Shown here: positions 17,607 through 27,635 of the stretch, piece after piece
Numbering within the stretch: the stretch's first letter is position 1
Layout: each line of letters begins with the position of its first letter
Assembly: GCF_001642805.2 (NCBI RefSeq)
Contig: NZ_CP016948.1
Location: 3,224,001 to 3,288,000 of the forward strand
Origin: Serratia surfactantfaciens
GTDB lineage: Bacteria > Pseudomonadota > Gammaproteobacteria > Enterobacterales > Enterobacteriaceae
Length of the DNA stretch: 64,000 bases
Reading direction: 5' to 3'
Notes under the pieces: generated by a model
Seen by the model: only the letters and a program-made list of their open reading frames with translations
What the model was told of the DNA's origin: nothing
Databases searched by the model: none
Made by a program: the position numbers and the translations under genes

Positions 17607-19457
17607 TTAAACCTCATCCACAGAATGGCCAGCCAGCGCGCGGCGAATGGAAGCGTCCATGCGGCGCGCGGCAAAATCTTGCGTTTGTGCATCTAATGTT
17701 TTGATAGCGTCTTCGATAGCGGCGGGATCTTCACCCTGCGCCGCCTGCTGCAACGCCTGGGTCGCGGCGGCGATCGCCTGGCTTTCCGCCTCGCTCAGCA
17801 GCGCGGCGTCGGTGGCCAGCGCGCCCTGCAGGCTTTCCAGCACTCGCGCGGCTTCCACGCGTTGCTCCGCCAGCTTGCGTGCGCCCACGTCGCTTTGCGC
17901 GTTGGCCATCGAGTCTTTGATCATGCCGGCGATTTCGCTGTCCGACAGACCGTACGACGGCTTGACCTGGATCGAGGCTTCAACGCCGGTGGATTTCTCC
18001 ATCGCGGTGACGCTCAGCAGGCCGTCCGCGTCCACCTGGAAGGTCACGCGAATGTGCGCGCCCCCGGCAGGCAGCGGCGGCAGGCCACGCAGCGTAAAGC
18101 GCGCCAGCGAACGGCAATCCTGCACCAGCTCGCGCTCGCCCTGCAGCACGTGGATCATCATCGCGCTCTGGCCGTCTTTAAAGGTGGTGAACTCCTGCGC
18201 GCGCGCCACCGGGATAGTGGTGTTGCGCGGGATCACTTTCTCCACCAGACCGCCCATGGTTTCGAGACCCAGCGACAGCGGGATCACGTCCAGCAGCAGC
18301 ATGTCGCTGTCCGGCTTGTTGCCCACCAGGATGTCGGCCTGGATCGCGGCGCCGATGGCGACCACTTTATCCGGATCGATCGACGTCAGCGGCGTGCGGC
18401 CGAAGAAGGCCCCCACCTGCTCACGCACCAGCGGCACGCGGGTAGAACCGCCGACCATCACCGCTTCCAGCACCTCGTCGGCGGTGACGCCGGCGTCTTT
18501 CAGCGCGCGGCGGCAAGCCATCAGCGTGCGTTTCACCAGCGGGGCGATCAGCGCTTCAAACTGGGCGCGGGTCACCTCGCCCTGCCAGCCTGCCACCTCA
18601 ACGCGCGCGCTGTCGGCATCGCTCAACGCGATTTTGGCGGCGATGGCGGCATCCAGCAGTTGGCGCTGCACGCCGTGGTCGCTGCGATCGGTCACGCCGG
18701 CCTGCTCGCGCAGCCAGTCGGCCAACAGATGATCGAAGTCGTCGCCGCCCAGCGCGGAATCGCCGCCGGTCGCCAGCACTTCGAACACGCCGCGGCTGAG
18801 ACGAAGAATAGAGATATCAAAGGTGCCGCCGCCCAGATCGTAAACCGCGATCACCCCTTCCTGGCCGGAATCCAGCCCATAGGCGATCGCCGCCGCGGTC
18901 GGTTCGTTCAGCAGGCGCAGGACGTGCAGGCCGGCCAGACGCGCCGCGTCTTTGGTACCCTGGCGCTGCGCGTCGTCGAAGTAGGCGGGAACGGTGATCA
19001 CCACACCGTCCAGCTCCCCTTCCAGCGCCGCTTGCGCGCGCGCGGACAGGGCCCGCAGGATATCGGCGGAGACGCCGACCGGGTTAACCGGGCCGGCGGC
19101 AGTGACGATCAGCGGCAGGCCGTTGTCGCTGGCCTGGAATTGATACGGCAGGTTCGGGTAACGTTGCTGCACGTCCGCCAACGAGCGGCCCATCATGCGT
19201 TTGATGGAGCTGACGGTATTGGCCGGATCCTGCGCCGCCTGTTGGCGCGCCTCCCAGCCGACGCGCTGCGCGTCCGCCTGATAATGCACCACCGAAGGCA
19301 GCAAATGGCGCCCCTGTTCGTCGGCCAGCGTTTCCGCCTGCCCGCTGCGCACCGTGGCGACCAGCGAGTTGGTGGTGCCTAAGTCGATGCCGGCGGCCAA
19401 GCGTCGCTGGTGCGGCGCGGCGCTGAGGCCAGGCTCACTAATTTGTAATAAGGCCAT
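17607..19457 (-). CDS. hscA: Fe-S assembly chaperone HscA (Hsp66)
   Basis: A 616-residue specialised Hsp70 that releases clusters from IscU in an ATP-dependent cycle with HscB. The nucleotide-binding domain begins at [14 protein letters not shown] and includes [14 protein letters not shown] and the [15 protein letters not shown] motif. The substrate-binding domain recognises the LPPVK motif of IscU. Length equals E. coli HscA. It is 32 bp after hscB. Confidence 0.97.
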   Translation of the reverse strand: MALLQISEPGLSAAPHQRRLAAGIDLGTTNSLVATVRSGQAETLADEQGRHLLPSVVHYQADAQRVGWEARQQAAQDPANTVSSIKRMMGRSLADVQQRYPNLPYQFQASDNGLPLIVTAAGPVNPVGVSADILRALSARAQAALEGELDGVVITVPAYFDDAQRQGTKDAARLAGLHVLRLLNEPTAAAIAYGLDSGQEGVIAVYDLGGGTFDISILRLSRGVFEVLATGGDSALGGDDFDHLLADWLREQAGVTDRSDHGVQRQLLDAAIAAKIALSDADSARVEVAGWQGEVTRAQFEALIAPLVKRTLMACRRALKDAGVTADEVLEAVMVGGSTRVPLVREQVGAFFGRTPLTSIDPDKVVAIGAAIQADILVGNKPDSDMLLLDVIPLSLGLETMGGLVEKVIPRNTTIPVARAQEFTTFKDGQSAMMIHVLQGERELVQDCRSLARFTLRGLPPLPAGGAHIRVTFQVDADGLLSVTAMEKSTGVEASIQVKPSYGLSDSEIAGMIKDSMANAQSDVGARKLAEQRVEAARVLESLQGALATDAALLSEAESQAIAAATQALQQAAQGEDPAAIEDAIKTLDAQTQDFAARRMDASIRRALAGHSVDEV

Positions 19458-19489
19458 GTTGAAGCTTCCACAATCAGAATCAGAAGGTG

Positions 19490-20011
19490 TTACTCAAAAC
19501 CCAGCAGTTTTTCTTCGAGTTGTTCAACCTGTTGCTGGAGTTTGTCCAAAAAGCGCAGCTTGCGCACGGTGTCAGCGGCGGCCGCCCACTGCTCGCTATC
19601 CAACTGCTGCAGCATCAGCGCGCTGCGCTGTTTGACCGAGGCTGCCAGCCGCGCGCCGAAATCGGCCAGCAGGCTTTCCGCCTCCGGCTTGCGCTCAATG
19701 GCGTCGAGCTCTTCGCGCAGTTCCAGCTGTTCCATCAGAAACGCGGTGTCGCGCATCGTATGCTGTTCGTTGCCCAGATCGAAGCCGTGCAAAGATAGCA
19801 TATACTCCGCGCGTTTTAACGGGTGCTTCAGCGCCTGGTAGGCTTCGTTGATGGTCGCCGCCTGCTGCAACGCCATCAGGCGTTCGCGCTCCGGCTGGTT
19901 GGCGAAACGATCGGGGTGGAATTGGCGCTGCAGATCCTGGAAGCGGGACGCAAGCAGGCTGCCGTCCACGGTATAGCGAACTGGCAGCCCGAATAAAGTA
20001 AAGTAATCCAT
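19490..20011 (-). CDS. hscB: Fe-S assembly co-chaperone HscB (Hsc20)
   Basis: A 173-residue J-domain protein that delivers IscU to HscA and stimulates its ATPase. The J domain opens [10 protein letters not shown] and contains the HPD tripeptide in [13 protein letters not shown]; the C-terminal three-helix bundle binds IscU. Order and size match E. coli. A 62-bp gap separates it from iscA. Confidence 0.96.
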   Translation of the reverse strand: MDYFTLFGLPVRYTVDGSLLASRFQDLQRQFHPDRFANQPERERLMALQQAATINEAYQALKHPLKRAEYMLSLHGFDLGNEQHTMRDTAFLMEQLELREELDAIERKPEAESLLADFGARLAASVKQRSALMLQQLDSEQWAAAADTVRKLRFLDKLQQQVEQLEEKLLGFE

Positions 20012-20073
20012 AGCGTGCTCTGGGCGTTAGCGGATGAAGTTCCCCCGCCGAGGCGGGGGAGCACGATGGACTG

Positions 20074-20397
20074 TCAGACGTTGAAACTCTCGCCGCAGCC
20101 GCATTCGCTTGAGACGTTCGGGTTGTTGAACTTGAAGCCTTCGTTCAGGCCTTCCTTAACGAAATCAAGCTCGGTGCCGTCAAGGTAGACCAGGCTCTTG
20201 CCGTCGATGATCACCTTGATGCCTTTGTCTTCAAACACGATGTCGTCATCGTTGGCTTCGTCAACAAATTCCAGCACGTACGCCATCCCGGAGCAGCCGG
20301 AAGTTCGCACTCCCAGACGCAGGCCGAGACCTTTGCCGCGGTTCGTCAAAAACGCCTGAACACGCTGCGCAGCGCTGTCGCTCATGGTAATAGACAT
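20074..20397 (-). CDS. iscA: Fe-S assembly A-type carrier IscA
   Basis: A 107-residue A-type Fe-S carrier protein. The three conserved cysteines are in [10 protein letters not shown] and [10 protein letters not shown] placed the start at the ATG at 20397 (MSITMSDSA), which gives the E. coli length and has GAGG upstream, rather than an in-frame ATG at 20415. Member of the isc operon. Confidence 0.96.
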   Translation of the reverse strand: MSITMSDSAAQRVQAFLTNRGKGLGLRLGVRTSGCSGMAYVLEFVDEANDDDIVFEDKGIKVIIDGKSLVYLDGTELDFVKEGLNEGFKFNNPNVSSECGCGESFNV

Positions 20398-20451
20398 CAC
20401 AACCTCACACTTCACATCAAAGCCCGGCGCGGCCGGGCCGACTCAGACAAA

Positions 20452-20838
20452 TTACTTGGCGCTATGCTTGCTCTTATAGTCGGCAATCGCTGCTTTGATG
20501 GCGTCTTCAGCCAGGATCGAGCAGTGAATTTTGACCGGCGGCAATTCCAGCTCTTCGGCGATCTGGGTGTTTTTGATCGCTTCAGCCTGATCCAACGACT
20601 TGCCTTTCATCCATTCGGTCACCAGCGAGCTGGAGGCGATGGCGGAACCGCAGCCGTAAGTTTTAAAGCGCGCGTCTTCGATGATGCCTTCATCGTTAAC
20701 CTTGATCTGCAGCTTCATGACGTCGCCGCAAGCCGGCGCCCCTACCATGCCGCTGCCGACGGTAGGATCTTCGTTGTCGAAAGAACCCACGTTGCGCGGG
20801 TTTTCATAATGATCGATTACTTTTTCGCTGTAAGCCAT
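20452..20838 (-). CDS. iscU: Fe-S cluster scaffold IscU
   Basis: A 128-residue scaffold on which [2Fe-2S] and [4Fe-4S] clusters are built. Ligand cysteines lie in GAPACGDVMKL, TYGCGSAIAS and VKIHCSI. The HscA recognition motif LPPVK precedes the last. Identical in length to E. coli IscU and 24 bp after iscS. Confidence 0.98.
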   Translation of the reverse strand: MAYSEKVIDHYENPRNVGSFDNEDPTVGSGMVGAPACGDVMKLQIKVNDEGIIEDARFKTYGCGSAIASSSLVTEWMKGKSLDQAEAIKNTQIAEELELPPVKIHCSILAEDAIKAAIADYKSKHSAK

Positions 20839-20862
20839 GACCTTGCTCCTGAAACCTGAGAA

Positions 20863-22077
20863 TTAATGATGCGCCCATTCGATGCTGTTGATATCCACGC
20901 CCTGCTTGAACATCTCCCACAGCGGGGACAGATCGCGCAGACGGCCGATGGATTTACGCACCAGTTGAATGGTGTAGTCGATCTCTTCTTCCGTGGTGAA
21001 ACGCCCCAGGGAGAAACGGATCGAGCTGTGCGCCAATTCATCGCTCATGCCCAGCGCGCGCAGCACGTAGGACGGCTCGAGGCTGGCGGAGGTACAGGCT
21101 GAACCGGAAGAAACGGCCAAGTCTTTCAGCGCCATGATCAGCGACTCGCCTTCAACATAGTTGAAGCTGACGTTCAGGATGTTCGGTGCGCCGTGCTCCA
21201 GATCGCCGTTCAGATACACTTCTTCCATATCTTTCACGCCGTTCCACAGACGATCGCGCAGGGTGCGCAGACGCGCCATCTCTTCGGTCATCTCTTCTTT
21301 GGCGATGCGGTAAGCTTCGCCCATGCCGACGATCTGGTGAACAGGCAGGGTGCCGGAACGCATGCCGCGCTCGTGACCACCGCCGTGCACCTGCGCTTCG
21401 ATGCGGATACGCGGCTTGCGGCGCACGTACAGCGCGCCGATGCCTTTCGGGCCATAGATTTTGTGGCCGGAGAACGACATCAGGTCGACTTTCAGCTTGC
21501 TCAGATCGATAGGCAGTTTGCCCACGCTCTGGGTAGCGTCAACGTGGTAGATGATACCGCGCGCGCGGCACATTTCGCCGATCGCTTCGATGTCCTGCAC
21601 CACGCCGATCTCGTTGTTGACGTGCATGATGGAGACCAGGATGGTGTCATCGCGCATCGCCGCTTCGAGATCCTGCAGGCTGATGATGCCGTTGCTCTGC
21701 GGCGCCAGGTAGGTCACTTCGAACCCTTCGCGCTCCAGCTGACGGCAGGTGTCCAGCACGGCTTTGTGTTCGGTTTTGCTGGTGATGATGTGCTTGCCTT
21801 TTTTCTGGTAGAAATTGGCAGCGCCTTTGATCGCCAGGTTGTCGGATTCGGTCGCCCCGGAGGTGAAGACGATTTCGCGCGGGTCGGCGCCCACCAGTTC
21901 GGCGATTTGGTTACGGGCGATGTCTACCGCCTCTTCCGCCTGCCAACCGAAACGGTGGGAACGGGAAGCCGGGTTGCCGAAAGTGCCGTCCAGGGTCAAA
22001 AACTGCATCATCTTCTCAGCAACGCGCGGGTCGACCGGCGTCGTTGCTGAGTAATCCAGATAAATCGGTAATTTCAT
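20863..22077 (-). CDS. iscS: Cysteine desulfurase IscS
   Basis: A 404-residue PLP enzyme that takes sulfur from cysteine for Fe-S clusters and thiolated tRNA. The PLP lysine is in [13 protein letters not shown] and the persulfide-carrying cysteine is in [14 protein letters not shown]. Length equals E. coli IscS. It follows iscR by 54 bp. Confidence 0.98.
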   Translation of the reverse strand: MKLPIYLDYSATTPVDPRVAEKMMQFLTLDGTFGNPASRSHRFGWQAEEAVDIARNQIAELVGADPREIVFTSGATESDNLAIKGAANFYQKKGKHIITSKTEHKAVLDTCRQLEREGFEVTYLAPQSNGIISLQDLEAAMRDDTILVSIMHVNNEIGVVQDIEAIGEMCRARGIIYHVDATQSVGKLPIDLSKLKVDLMSFSGHKIYGPKGIGALYVRRKPRIRIEAQVHGGGHERGMRSGTLPVHQIVGMGEAYRIAKEEMTEEMARLRTLRDRLWNGVKDMEEVYLNGDLEHGAPNILNVSFNYVEGESLIMALKDLAVSSGSACTSASLEPSYVLRALGMSDELAHSSIRFSLGRFTTEEEIDYTIQLVRKSIGRLRDLSPLWEMFKQGVDINSIEWAHH

Positions 22078-22131
22078 TGCTCTTGTGCTCCGTACATCAC
22101 TTCCAAAAACTAAAATAATTTCGCCAGCTGC

Positions 22132-22626
22132 TTATGCGCGCAGATTAACGTTGATAGTTTCTTGCGGACGACCGTTGGCCGTGCGGCGCGTATCGTTGTT
22201 TTGACGATCTGCCACCATCAGCACTTCCTGGTTGTTGACCAGTTCAGCCAGCGTAATGTTGTTCAGGAACCCGCTGATGCGCTCGCTCAGATCGCGCCAC
22301 AGGGCGTGGGTCAAGCAGCGATCGCCGCCCTGGCAGCCTTCTTTGCCCTGGCAACGGGTTGCATCTACCGATTCATCGACAGCAGTGATGACAGCGCCAA
22401 CGGCGATCTCACCCGCGTCTTTACCCAGCAGATAACCACCGCCCGGACCGCGCACGCTGGCCACCAGGCCATTCTTGCGCAGACGGGAGAATAATTGTTC
22501 CAGATAAGAGAGCGAAATACCCTGGCGTTCGGAAATGTCCGCCAGTGGCACCGGCCCTTCCTGGGAATGCAGCGCTACGTCGAGCATAGCGGTTACGGCA
22601 TAACGGCCTTTGGATGTCAGTCTCAT
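22132..22626 (-). CDS. iscR: Fe-S-responsive regulator IscR
   Basis: A 164-residue Rrf2-family [2Fe-2S] transcription factor. It has an N-terminal winged helix ([23 protein letters not shown]) and the cluster ligands Cys92, Cys98, Cys104 and His107, at the same numbers as in E. coli. Holo-IscR represses the isc operon through type 1 sites; two such sites lie directly upstream. First gene of the operon. Confidence 0.98.
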   Translation of the reverse strand: MRLTSKGRYAVTAMLDVALHSQEGPVPLADISERQGISLSYLEQLFSRLRKNGLVASVRGPGGGYLLGKDAGEIAVGAVITAVDESVDATRCQGKEGCQGGDRCLTHALWRDLSERISGFLNNITLAELVNNQEVLMVADRQNNDTRRTANGRPQETINVNLRA

Positions 22627-22670
22627 AGCTCAATGGTTACCTGTTGGTCAAATATGGCCGAAAGTCTGAC

Positions 22671-22695
22671 ATTCCTGAGTAAATCAGTCAACTAT
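22671..22695 (-). promoter_or_regulatory. IscR type 1 site B overlapping the isc promoter
   Basis: On the minus strand this 25-bp site reads ATAGTTGACTGATTT then ACTCAGGAAT, close to the type 1 consensus (ATASYYGACTR..YAGTCRRSTAT). It contains a TTGACT -35 element at 22686-22691. Repression by holo-IscR at this position is the textbook arrangement in E. coli. Confidence 0.8.
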
Positions 22696-22720
22696 TTAAC
22701 CTAGTAATTAACTCAAGTAT
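22696..22720 (-). promoter_or_regulatory. IscR type 1 site A
   Basis: The minus strand reads ATACTTGAGTTAATT then ACTAGGTTAA, a second type 1-like 25-bp site directly abutting site B. Two adjacent IscR sites at the isc promoter are as described for E. coli. Confidence 0.75.
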
Positions 22721-22819
22721 TAGCACGTTTTGTACTTAGCAAGAACAAAGGTATATAAAATACATGTTATAACCTTTGGATAACTAATACTATTGTCGCC
22801 CACCGTTACGCCGCATCAA

Positions 22820-23554
22820 TTAATTACCTTGATGTTTGTCCTGTTTCTCGATCGACGTCAGCATGCCGCGCAGGATATTCAGCTCCTGCCCTTCCGGGCG
22901 CGCGCGGGTGAACAACCGACGCAGGCGGTTCATCACCTGGCCCGGATGGGACGGGCGAATAAAGCCGGTGCGCTGCAGCGTCTGCTCCAGGTGCTGATAG
23001 AAGCGCTCGAGGTCATCCACCAGCGGATACGGCGTCTCTTCCAGCTGCGGCGCGCCCGCCTGTTGGCGATCGAGGTAAGCCACGCGCACTTCGTACGCCA
23101 GGATCTGCACCGCCATCGCCAGGTTCAGCGAGCTGTAGTCCGGGTTGGCCGGAATGGCGACGTGGTAGTGGCACTTCTGCAATTCATCGTTGGTCAGCCC
23201 GACGCGTTCACGGCCGAACACCAGCGCCACCGGCGCGTGCTCGCCTTCGTGCACCGAACGCACGCCGCATTCACGCGGCTCCAGCATCGGCCACGGCAAG
23301 GTGCGGGAGCGCGCGCTGGTACCCACCACCAGGCTGCAGCCGGCGATGGCGTCATCGAGGGTATCGACGATAGTGGCGTTGCCGATCACGTCGCTGGCAC
23401 CGGCGGCCAGGGCGATGGCCTGAGAATCGGGTTTGATCAGCGGATTAACCAGATAAAGGTTGGTTAAACCCATGGTTTTCATGGCTCTGGCGGTCGAGCC
23501 CATGTTGCCGGTATGTGAAGTCTCTACCAGAACAATGCGGATATTGTGCAGCAT
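22820..23554 (-). CDS. trmJ: tRNA (cytidine/uridine-2'-O-)-methyltransferase TrmJ
   Basis: A 244-residue SPOUT methyltransferase that modifies the ribose of position 32 in tRNA. The N-terminus [22 protein letters not shown] and the knot segments [20 protein letters not shown] and [15 protein letters not shown] are diagnostic. The ATG at 23554 (MLHNIRI) matches the E. coli start; an in-frame start 11 codons upstream is unlikely. It is upstream of iscR on the same strand, separated by the isc promoter. Confidence 0.96.
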   Translation of the reverse strand: MLHNIRIVLVETSHTGNMGSTARAMKTMGLTNLYLVNPLIKPDSQAIALAAGASDVIGNATIVDTLDDAIAGCSLVVGTSARSRTLPWPMLEPRECGVRSVHEGEHAPVALVFGRERVGLTNDELQKCHYHVAIPANPDYSSLNLAMAVQILAYEVRVAYLDRQQAGAPQLEETPYPLVDDLERFYQHLEQTLQRTGFIRPSHPGQVMNRLRRLFTRARPEGQELNILRGMLTSIEKQDKHQGN

Positions 23555-23620
23555 ACAAACTCTGAGCGTGGCGGAAAATCGCAGCATCTTAACACAGCCG
23601 TAGGCAATTTGCCGAACAGC

Positions 23621-23629
23621 TGCTATACT
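23621..23629 (+). promoter_or_regulatory. Extended -10 promoter of suhB
   Basis: TGCTATACT is a TGn-extended -10 element 45 bp before the suhB start codon. No good -35 hexamer lies at the right spacing, which is tolerated by extended -10 promoters. Confidence 0.5.
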
Positions 23630-23642
23630 TCGCGCCGTTTCC

Positions 23643-23654
23643 TGTTCTTTAACA
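23643..23654 (+). promoter_or_regulatory. boxA (Nus factor site) in the suhB leader
   Basis: TGTTCTTTAACA matches the rRNA boxA consensus (TGCTCTTTAACA) at 11 of 12 bases. It lies in the predicted untranslated leader, about 14 bases after the -10 element and 19 bases before the start codon. In E. coli a boxA in this position binds NusB/NusE and mediates autorepression by SuhB, which is itself a Nus-complex component. Confidence 0.8.
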
Positions 23655-23673
23655 TCCTAGTTGGAAGATACCC

Positions 23674-24477
23674 ATGCATCCGATGCTGACTATCGCCGTG
23701 CGCGCTGCGCGCAAGGCCGGTAACCTGATTGCCAAAAACTACGAAACCCCTGACGCTGTAGAAGCGAGCCAGAAAGGGACCAACGACTTCGTCACCAACG
23801 TCGATCGCGATGCAGAGCATCTGATCATCGACGTCATCCGCAAGTCTTATCCGCAACACAGCATCGTGAGCGAAGAGCGCGGCGAACTGATCGGCGAAGA
23901 TCGCGATGTACAATGGGTGATCGATCCACTGGATGGCACTGCAAACTTCATCAAACGCTTCCCTCATTTCTCCGTTTCCATCGCCGTACGCATCAAAGGC
24001 CGTACTGAAGTGGCCGTGGTTTACGATCCGATGCGCAACGAACTGTTCACCGCCACTCGCGGCCAGGGCGCACAGCTCAACGGTTACCGCCTGCGCGGTA
24101 CCAACGCCAAAGATCTGGATGGCACCATCCTGGCGACCGGCTTCCCGTTCAAAGTCAAACAGCACGCTACGCCTTACATCAACATCGTCGGCAAACTGTT
24201 CACCCAGTGCGCGGACTTCCGCCGCACCGGTTCCGCCGCGCTGGATCTGGCCTATGTGGCCGCCGGCCGCGTAGACGGTTTCTTCGAAATCGGCCTGAAG
24301 CCGTGGGACTTCGCTGCGGGCGAGCTGCTGGTGCGTGAAGCCGGCGGCCTGGTGACCGACTTCGTCGGCGGCCACAACCACTTCAGCTCCGGCAACGTGG
24401 TAGCGGGCAACCCGCGCGTGGTGAAAGCCATGTTGGCCACCATGCGTGAAGAACTGAGCGAAGCGCTGAAGCGTTAA
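23674..24477 (+). CDS. suhB: Inositol-1-monophosphatase / Nus complex protein SuhB
   Basis: A 267-residue IMPase-fold protein. The metal-site motifs SEERGE, WVIDPLDGTANF and PWDFAAGELLVREAGG are all intact. Besides phosphatase activity, SuhB joins the Nus factors in rRNA antitermination in E. coli. Same length as E. coli SuhB. It is divergent from trmJ and followed by a strong bidirectional terminator. Confidence 0.98.
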   Translation: MHPMLTIAVRAARKAGNLIAKNYETPDAVEASQKGTNDFVTNVDRDAEHLIIDVIRKSYPQHSIVSEERGELIGEDRDVQWVIDPLDGTANFIKRFPHFSVSIAVRIKGRTEVAVVYDPMRNELFTATRGQGAQLNGYRLRGTNAKDLDGTILATGFPFKVKQHATPYINIVGKLFTQCADFRRTGSAALDLAYVAAGRVDGFFEIGLKPWDFAAGELLVREAGGLVTDFVGGHNHFSSGNVVAGNPRVVKAMLATMREELSEALKR

Positions 24478-24494
24478 TCGTCAGAAGCGAATCG

Positions 24495-24526
24495 AAAAAA
24501 AGCGCTGCCGATGCAGCGCTTTTTTT
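24495..24526. terminator. Bidirectional terminator between suhB and the NicO gene
   Basis: Seven A residues, the stem GCGCTGC/GCAGCGC with loop CGAT, then seven T residues: a symmetric rho-independent terminator usable by both convergent genes. It starts 17 bp after the suhB stop. Confidence 0.95.
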
Positions 24527-24533
24527 ATGCCCG

Positions 24534-25556
24534 TTAGCGAGAGAAGGGGCGGATGCCGCCGCCGAATTCCGGCTGCGCGCTGACGTACAGCAGCAGCCCG
24601 GCGGCCAGCAGGATCAGGCCACCGGCCAGCGCCAGCGAGCCCCAGGCTACCGCGCTCCAGGCGGCGGGTGCGCGCGAACGGCTGAGGCGCACCGCCAGCC
24701 GGCGGCTGTAATGCACCAGCAGCGCCAGCATGGAAATGGTCAAGGATGTGCCGAATGCCATCGCCAGCGCGGAAAGCACGCCCCAGCCGAACACGCCGAT
24801 CACCTTGGAGAACAGCAGTACCAAAATCGCCCCCGAGCAGGGGCGCATGCCCATCGCCAGCACGATGGCGGTTCGGGTGCGCCAGTCGCTCCCCGCCTGT
24901 AGCTCGCTGTCGCTCGGCAGATGCCGGTGCCCGCAGCCGCAGTCGGCGCTGTGCACATGATCCGCCGCCAGCGGCGTCAGGCTGTTGATGCGCAGCGCCG
25001 GCGCCGGGCGCATCGCTTTGATCGCCGCAAACAGACGTTTCAGCGCGCGCCAACTCAGCAGCGCGCCAAGCAGCATCACCAGAATAAAACTGCCCTTCTC
25101 CAGCCAAAAGCTGCTTTGGTGCAGCTGGCGCGAAGAGAGCTGCAACACCACCAACATCAACGTCACCAGCGCGATCGCCACCAGCCCCTGCACCAGCGAC
25201 GCGGCGAAGGTCAGCTTCAGGCTACTTTTCAGCCGCGCCGGGTGGGTGGCCAGATAGGTGGCGATCACCACTTTACCGTGGCCGGGCCCAAGCGCATGCA
25301 AAACGCCATAACCGAGGCTGAACAGCATCAGCGCCAGCCCGGCCTGCTGCGGCGCGGCCTTCACCTGCTGCAACAGCCCCGCCATCTGTTGATGCAGCGC
25401 TTTTTGCCATACCACGCTCTGCATCAGCAGCTGCGGCCAGTAGTGCCACGCCAGCAGCGCGGCGGCCGTCAGCGCCAGCGTGAACGGCAGCAGCGGCCAC
25501 AGGCCAAAGACCCAGTGGCGTCGGCTTGTCGTCGGCGGAGAGAAATTTAGCGACAT
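24534..25556 (-). CDS. NicO-family nickel/cobalt transporter (RcnA-like)
   Basis: A 340-residue polytopic membrane protein of the NicO family. The signature GYGVLHALGPGHGKVV is present near residue 90. A cytoplasmic loop around residues 210-235 is rich in metal ligands (DHVHSADCGCGHRH). The IVLAMGMRPCSGAILVL segment is the second conserved motif. The start chosen (ATG at 25556) overlaps the upstream DUF1007 gene by 10 bp, a translational-coupling arrangement. Most such proteins export Ni or Co; import or a link to zinc cannot be excluded. Not present at this site in E. coli. Confidence 0.85.
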   Translation of the reverse strand: MSLNFSPPTTSRRHWVFGLWPLLPFTLALTAAALLAWHYWPQLLMQSVVWQKALHQQMAGLLQQVKAAPQQAGLALMLFSLGYGVLHALGPGHGKVVIATYLATHPARLKSSLKLTFAASLVQGLVAIALVTLMLVVLQLSSRQLHQSSFWLEKGSFILVMLLGALLSWRALKRLFAAIKAMRPAPALRINSLTPLAADHVHSADCGCGHRHLPSDSELQAGSDWRTRTAIVLAMGMRPCSGAILVLLFSKVIGVFGWGVLSALAMAFGTSLTISMLALLVHYSRRLAVRLSRSRAPAAWSAVAWGSLALAGGLILLAAGLLLYVSAQPEFGGGIRPFSR

Positions 25557-26179
25557 TGCAGCGTCACCCGCTGGGCAAACTGTTGCCCCAGCGCCAGGTC
25601 TTCGCCGGGCGAGTCGTTCTTGTCGAGCGACAGCGCATAGGCCTGCAGCGACGCATTCGGCTTCGGCGTCATCAGCTTGTAACTGCACTGCTGCGCCATC
25701 TCCGGCGGCAGATGCAGCGCATTTTGGTCTTTATAGGTCATATCCACGAAATAAGTCGGATCGTAAGTAGAAAGTTGAAACGGCTTGCCCGCCAACGGCT
25801 GCGGCTCGGCCAACGGCATCACGAACTCCAACACCGCCTGGTTGCCCTGGCGCGACAGGTGATATTCGCTGGGCAAGTTCAGGTATTTCACCGGCTTGCC
25901 GTCACGATAAAGATCGGTGAAATAGTGCTGCCCCAGCACGTTGGCCATCACTTCCGCCGCCAGCTTTTTCCACACTTCCGAATCGCTCTTGGCGTTTTTC
26001 GCATCGTAGAGCAGATCCGCCGAGGTGATTTCATCCATCACCCACACCATTTTCAGGCCGACCAGCCGCTGGTCTTTGGCGACGAAGGTGGTGTTCATGT
26101 CGATAAAGCTGTGCGGATGAGCGGCCGCTCCAGCGCTGAACACGGCGCCGAGGGCAGCCAAAAGACGACGTAACTTCAT
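25547..26179 (-). CDS. DUF1007 family periplasmic protein
   Basis: A 210-residue protein with a signal peptide (LRRLLAALGAVFSAGAAAHPHSF, cleavage before HPHSF) giving a mature N-terminus that starts with two histidines. DUF1007 proteins are widely encoded next to NicO transporters and are thought to bind the metal in the periplasm, but no activity is established as far as I know. I prefer the second of two adjacent ATGs because AGGA is 5 bases upstream. Its end overlaps the NicO gene, so both are made together. Confidence 0.8.
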   Translation of the reverse strand: MKLRRLLAALGAVFSAGAAAHPHSFIDMNTTFVAKDQRLVGLKMVWVMDEITSADLLYDAKNAKSDSEVWKKLAAEVMANVLGQHYFTDLYRDGKPVKYLNLPSEYHLSRQGNQAVLEFVMPLAEPQPLAGKPFQLSTYDPTYFVDMTYKDQNALHLPPEMAQQCSYKLMTPKPNASLQAYALSLDKNDSPGEDLALGQQFAQRVTLQCR

Positions 26180-26363
26180 CATTATCCTGTCTTACCTGCA
26201 TTTGTTATAACGTAACACAAATAACTGCCGAACGGTCTGCCGCTCCCGGCAATATTTGTGACGAAAGTTGTAAGCCGAAGTAAAAGCCGCGCTGTCATCC
26301 TGACGTTACAAAGCCTTTTGCTATGCTTAGGCATAATCGCAACCTTATATGCCGGAAGGTGAT

Positions 26364-27629
26364 ATGAGCCTGGACACCTCTCCCGTGCCTGAGCTCTCCG
26401 GACAACAACGGCGCTGTCATCTGCTGCTGATGCTGTACACGCCGGAGCCCGAGTTACAGCTGGAGACCTTAAGCCGAATCAATGGCGTCACCCCCCCGAT
26501 AACCCGGCAAGATATAGCCGAGGTGGCCAGTGAAATCCAGCGTTTCCACCATCTGGAGATCGCCGTCGATCCCGACCATGGCTACCAACTGCGGGGCAGC
26601 GCGCTCGATCAACGCCTGTGCCTGATCCATTGGCTGCGGCGGGCCCTGCGTTGCAGCCCGCAGTTCGTCGAAAGCGACTTCGCCCCGCGCCTGCGGCTGG
26701 CGCTGGCGGCCGATGCCGGGTCGGCGTCGCAGCTGGCTCAAGCGATAGACGCCTGCGAACCGCTGCTCAACCGCCACTTCGACGCGCGCGACCGCCAATT
26801 CCTGCTGCATTACCTGCTCTACTGCGCCTGGCAAAACCGCCTGCAGCGCCATCCGCGTTTCGACGCCGTTCAACGCGACTGGCTGCGGCAAAAGCCGGAG
26901 CAGCAAGCCGCCGCCTGGCTACATCAGGCCTGCAACCGGCTGTTTAACCAGCCGCCGCACGCGGACGAGCGCGATTTTCTGGCGCTGACCTTCACCATGT
27001 TGAAAAATCACAGCTACCACAGCGATGACTCGGCGCAAGAACAGCGGCTGATGGCGGCAATCGACAGCATGGTCGTGCGTTTCCAGCAGCTTTCCGGCAT
27101 GGCTTTCAGCAGCAAAGCGGAGCTGGTCAGCCAGCTGTTCGCCCACCTGGCGCCGGCGCTGGAGCGCTGCCGTTTCGCCATCGGCATTGACAATATGCTG
27201 CTGGAAGAAGTGGTGCGTAAATACCCGCGGCTGATGCGCACCACGCAGGATGCGCTGAAGCCGCTGGAACAGGAGTACGGCGTGCAGTTTTCCAACGAGG
27301 AAGCGGGCCTGGTGGCCATCAGCTTCGGTGCCTGGCTGATGCAGGACAACGCACTACAGGAAAAACAGGTGCTGCTGCTGACGCTGGATAACCCGCAGTT
27401 GGAAGAGGAAGTGGAATATCAGCTCCGCGAGCTCACGCTACTGCCGCTGAACATCAAGTATCTGCCGCTGGGCGACTACCTGCGCGGCGGAGCGCCGCAG
27501 GGCGTCACGCTGGTGATCACCCCTTATGCGGCGGTGCACAGCGCTCCGCACCCACCGCTGATCTACACCGAGCTGCCGCTGGAAAGCCGGCAGCGCGAGG
27601 CCATCCGCGCGCTGCTGGAAGCCCCTTAA
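26364..27629 (+). CDS. csiE: Stationary-phase-inducible protein CsiE
   Basis: A 421-residue protein resembling E. coli CsiE. It looks like a degenerate transcriptional antiterminator: an N-terminal winged-helix-like region (RRCHLLLMLYTPEPELQLETLSRINGVT) followed by two PRD-like helical regions. No sequence for an RNA-binding CAT domain is obvious. The start was set at 26364 because GGAAGG precedes it; an in-frame ATG at 26349 is possible. It is convergent with hcaT, 6 bp apart. Function is unknown; in E. coli it is induced by sigmaS and cAMP-CRP. Confidence 0.9.
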   Translation: MSLDTSPVPELSGQQRRCHLLLMLYTPEPELQLETLSRINGVTPPITRQDIAEVASEIQRFHHLEIAVDPDHGYQLRGSALDQRLCLIHWLRRALRCSPQFVESDFAPRLRLALAADAGSASQLAQAIDACEPLLNRHFDARDRQFLLHYLLYCAWQNRLQRHPRFDAVQRDWLRQKPEQQAAAWLHQACNRLFNQPPHADERDFLALTFTMLKNHSYHSDDSAQEQRLMAAIDSMVVRFQQLSGMAFSSKAELVSQLFAHLAPALERCRFAIGIDNMLLEEVVRKYPRLMRTTQDALKPLEQEYGVQFSNEEAGLVAISFGAWLMQDNALQEKQVLLLTLDNPQLEEEVEYQLRELTLLPLNIKYLPLGDYLRGGAPQGVTLVITPYAAVHSAPHPPLIYTELPLESRQREAIRALLEAP

Positions 27630-27635
27630 TCAACA

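Noticed and set aside
17862..19382. A 506-codon plus-strand open frame
   Set aside because: Antisense to hscA, with low-complexity composition and no motif.
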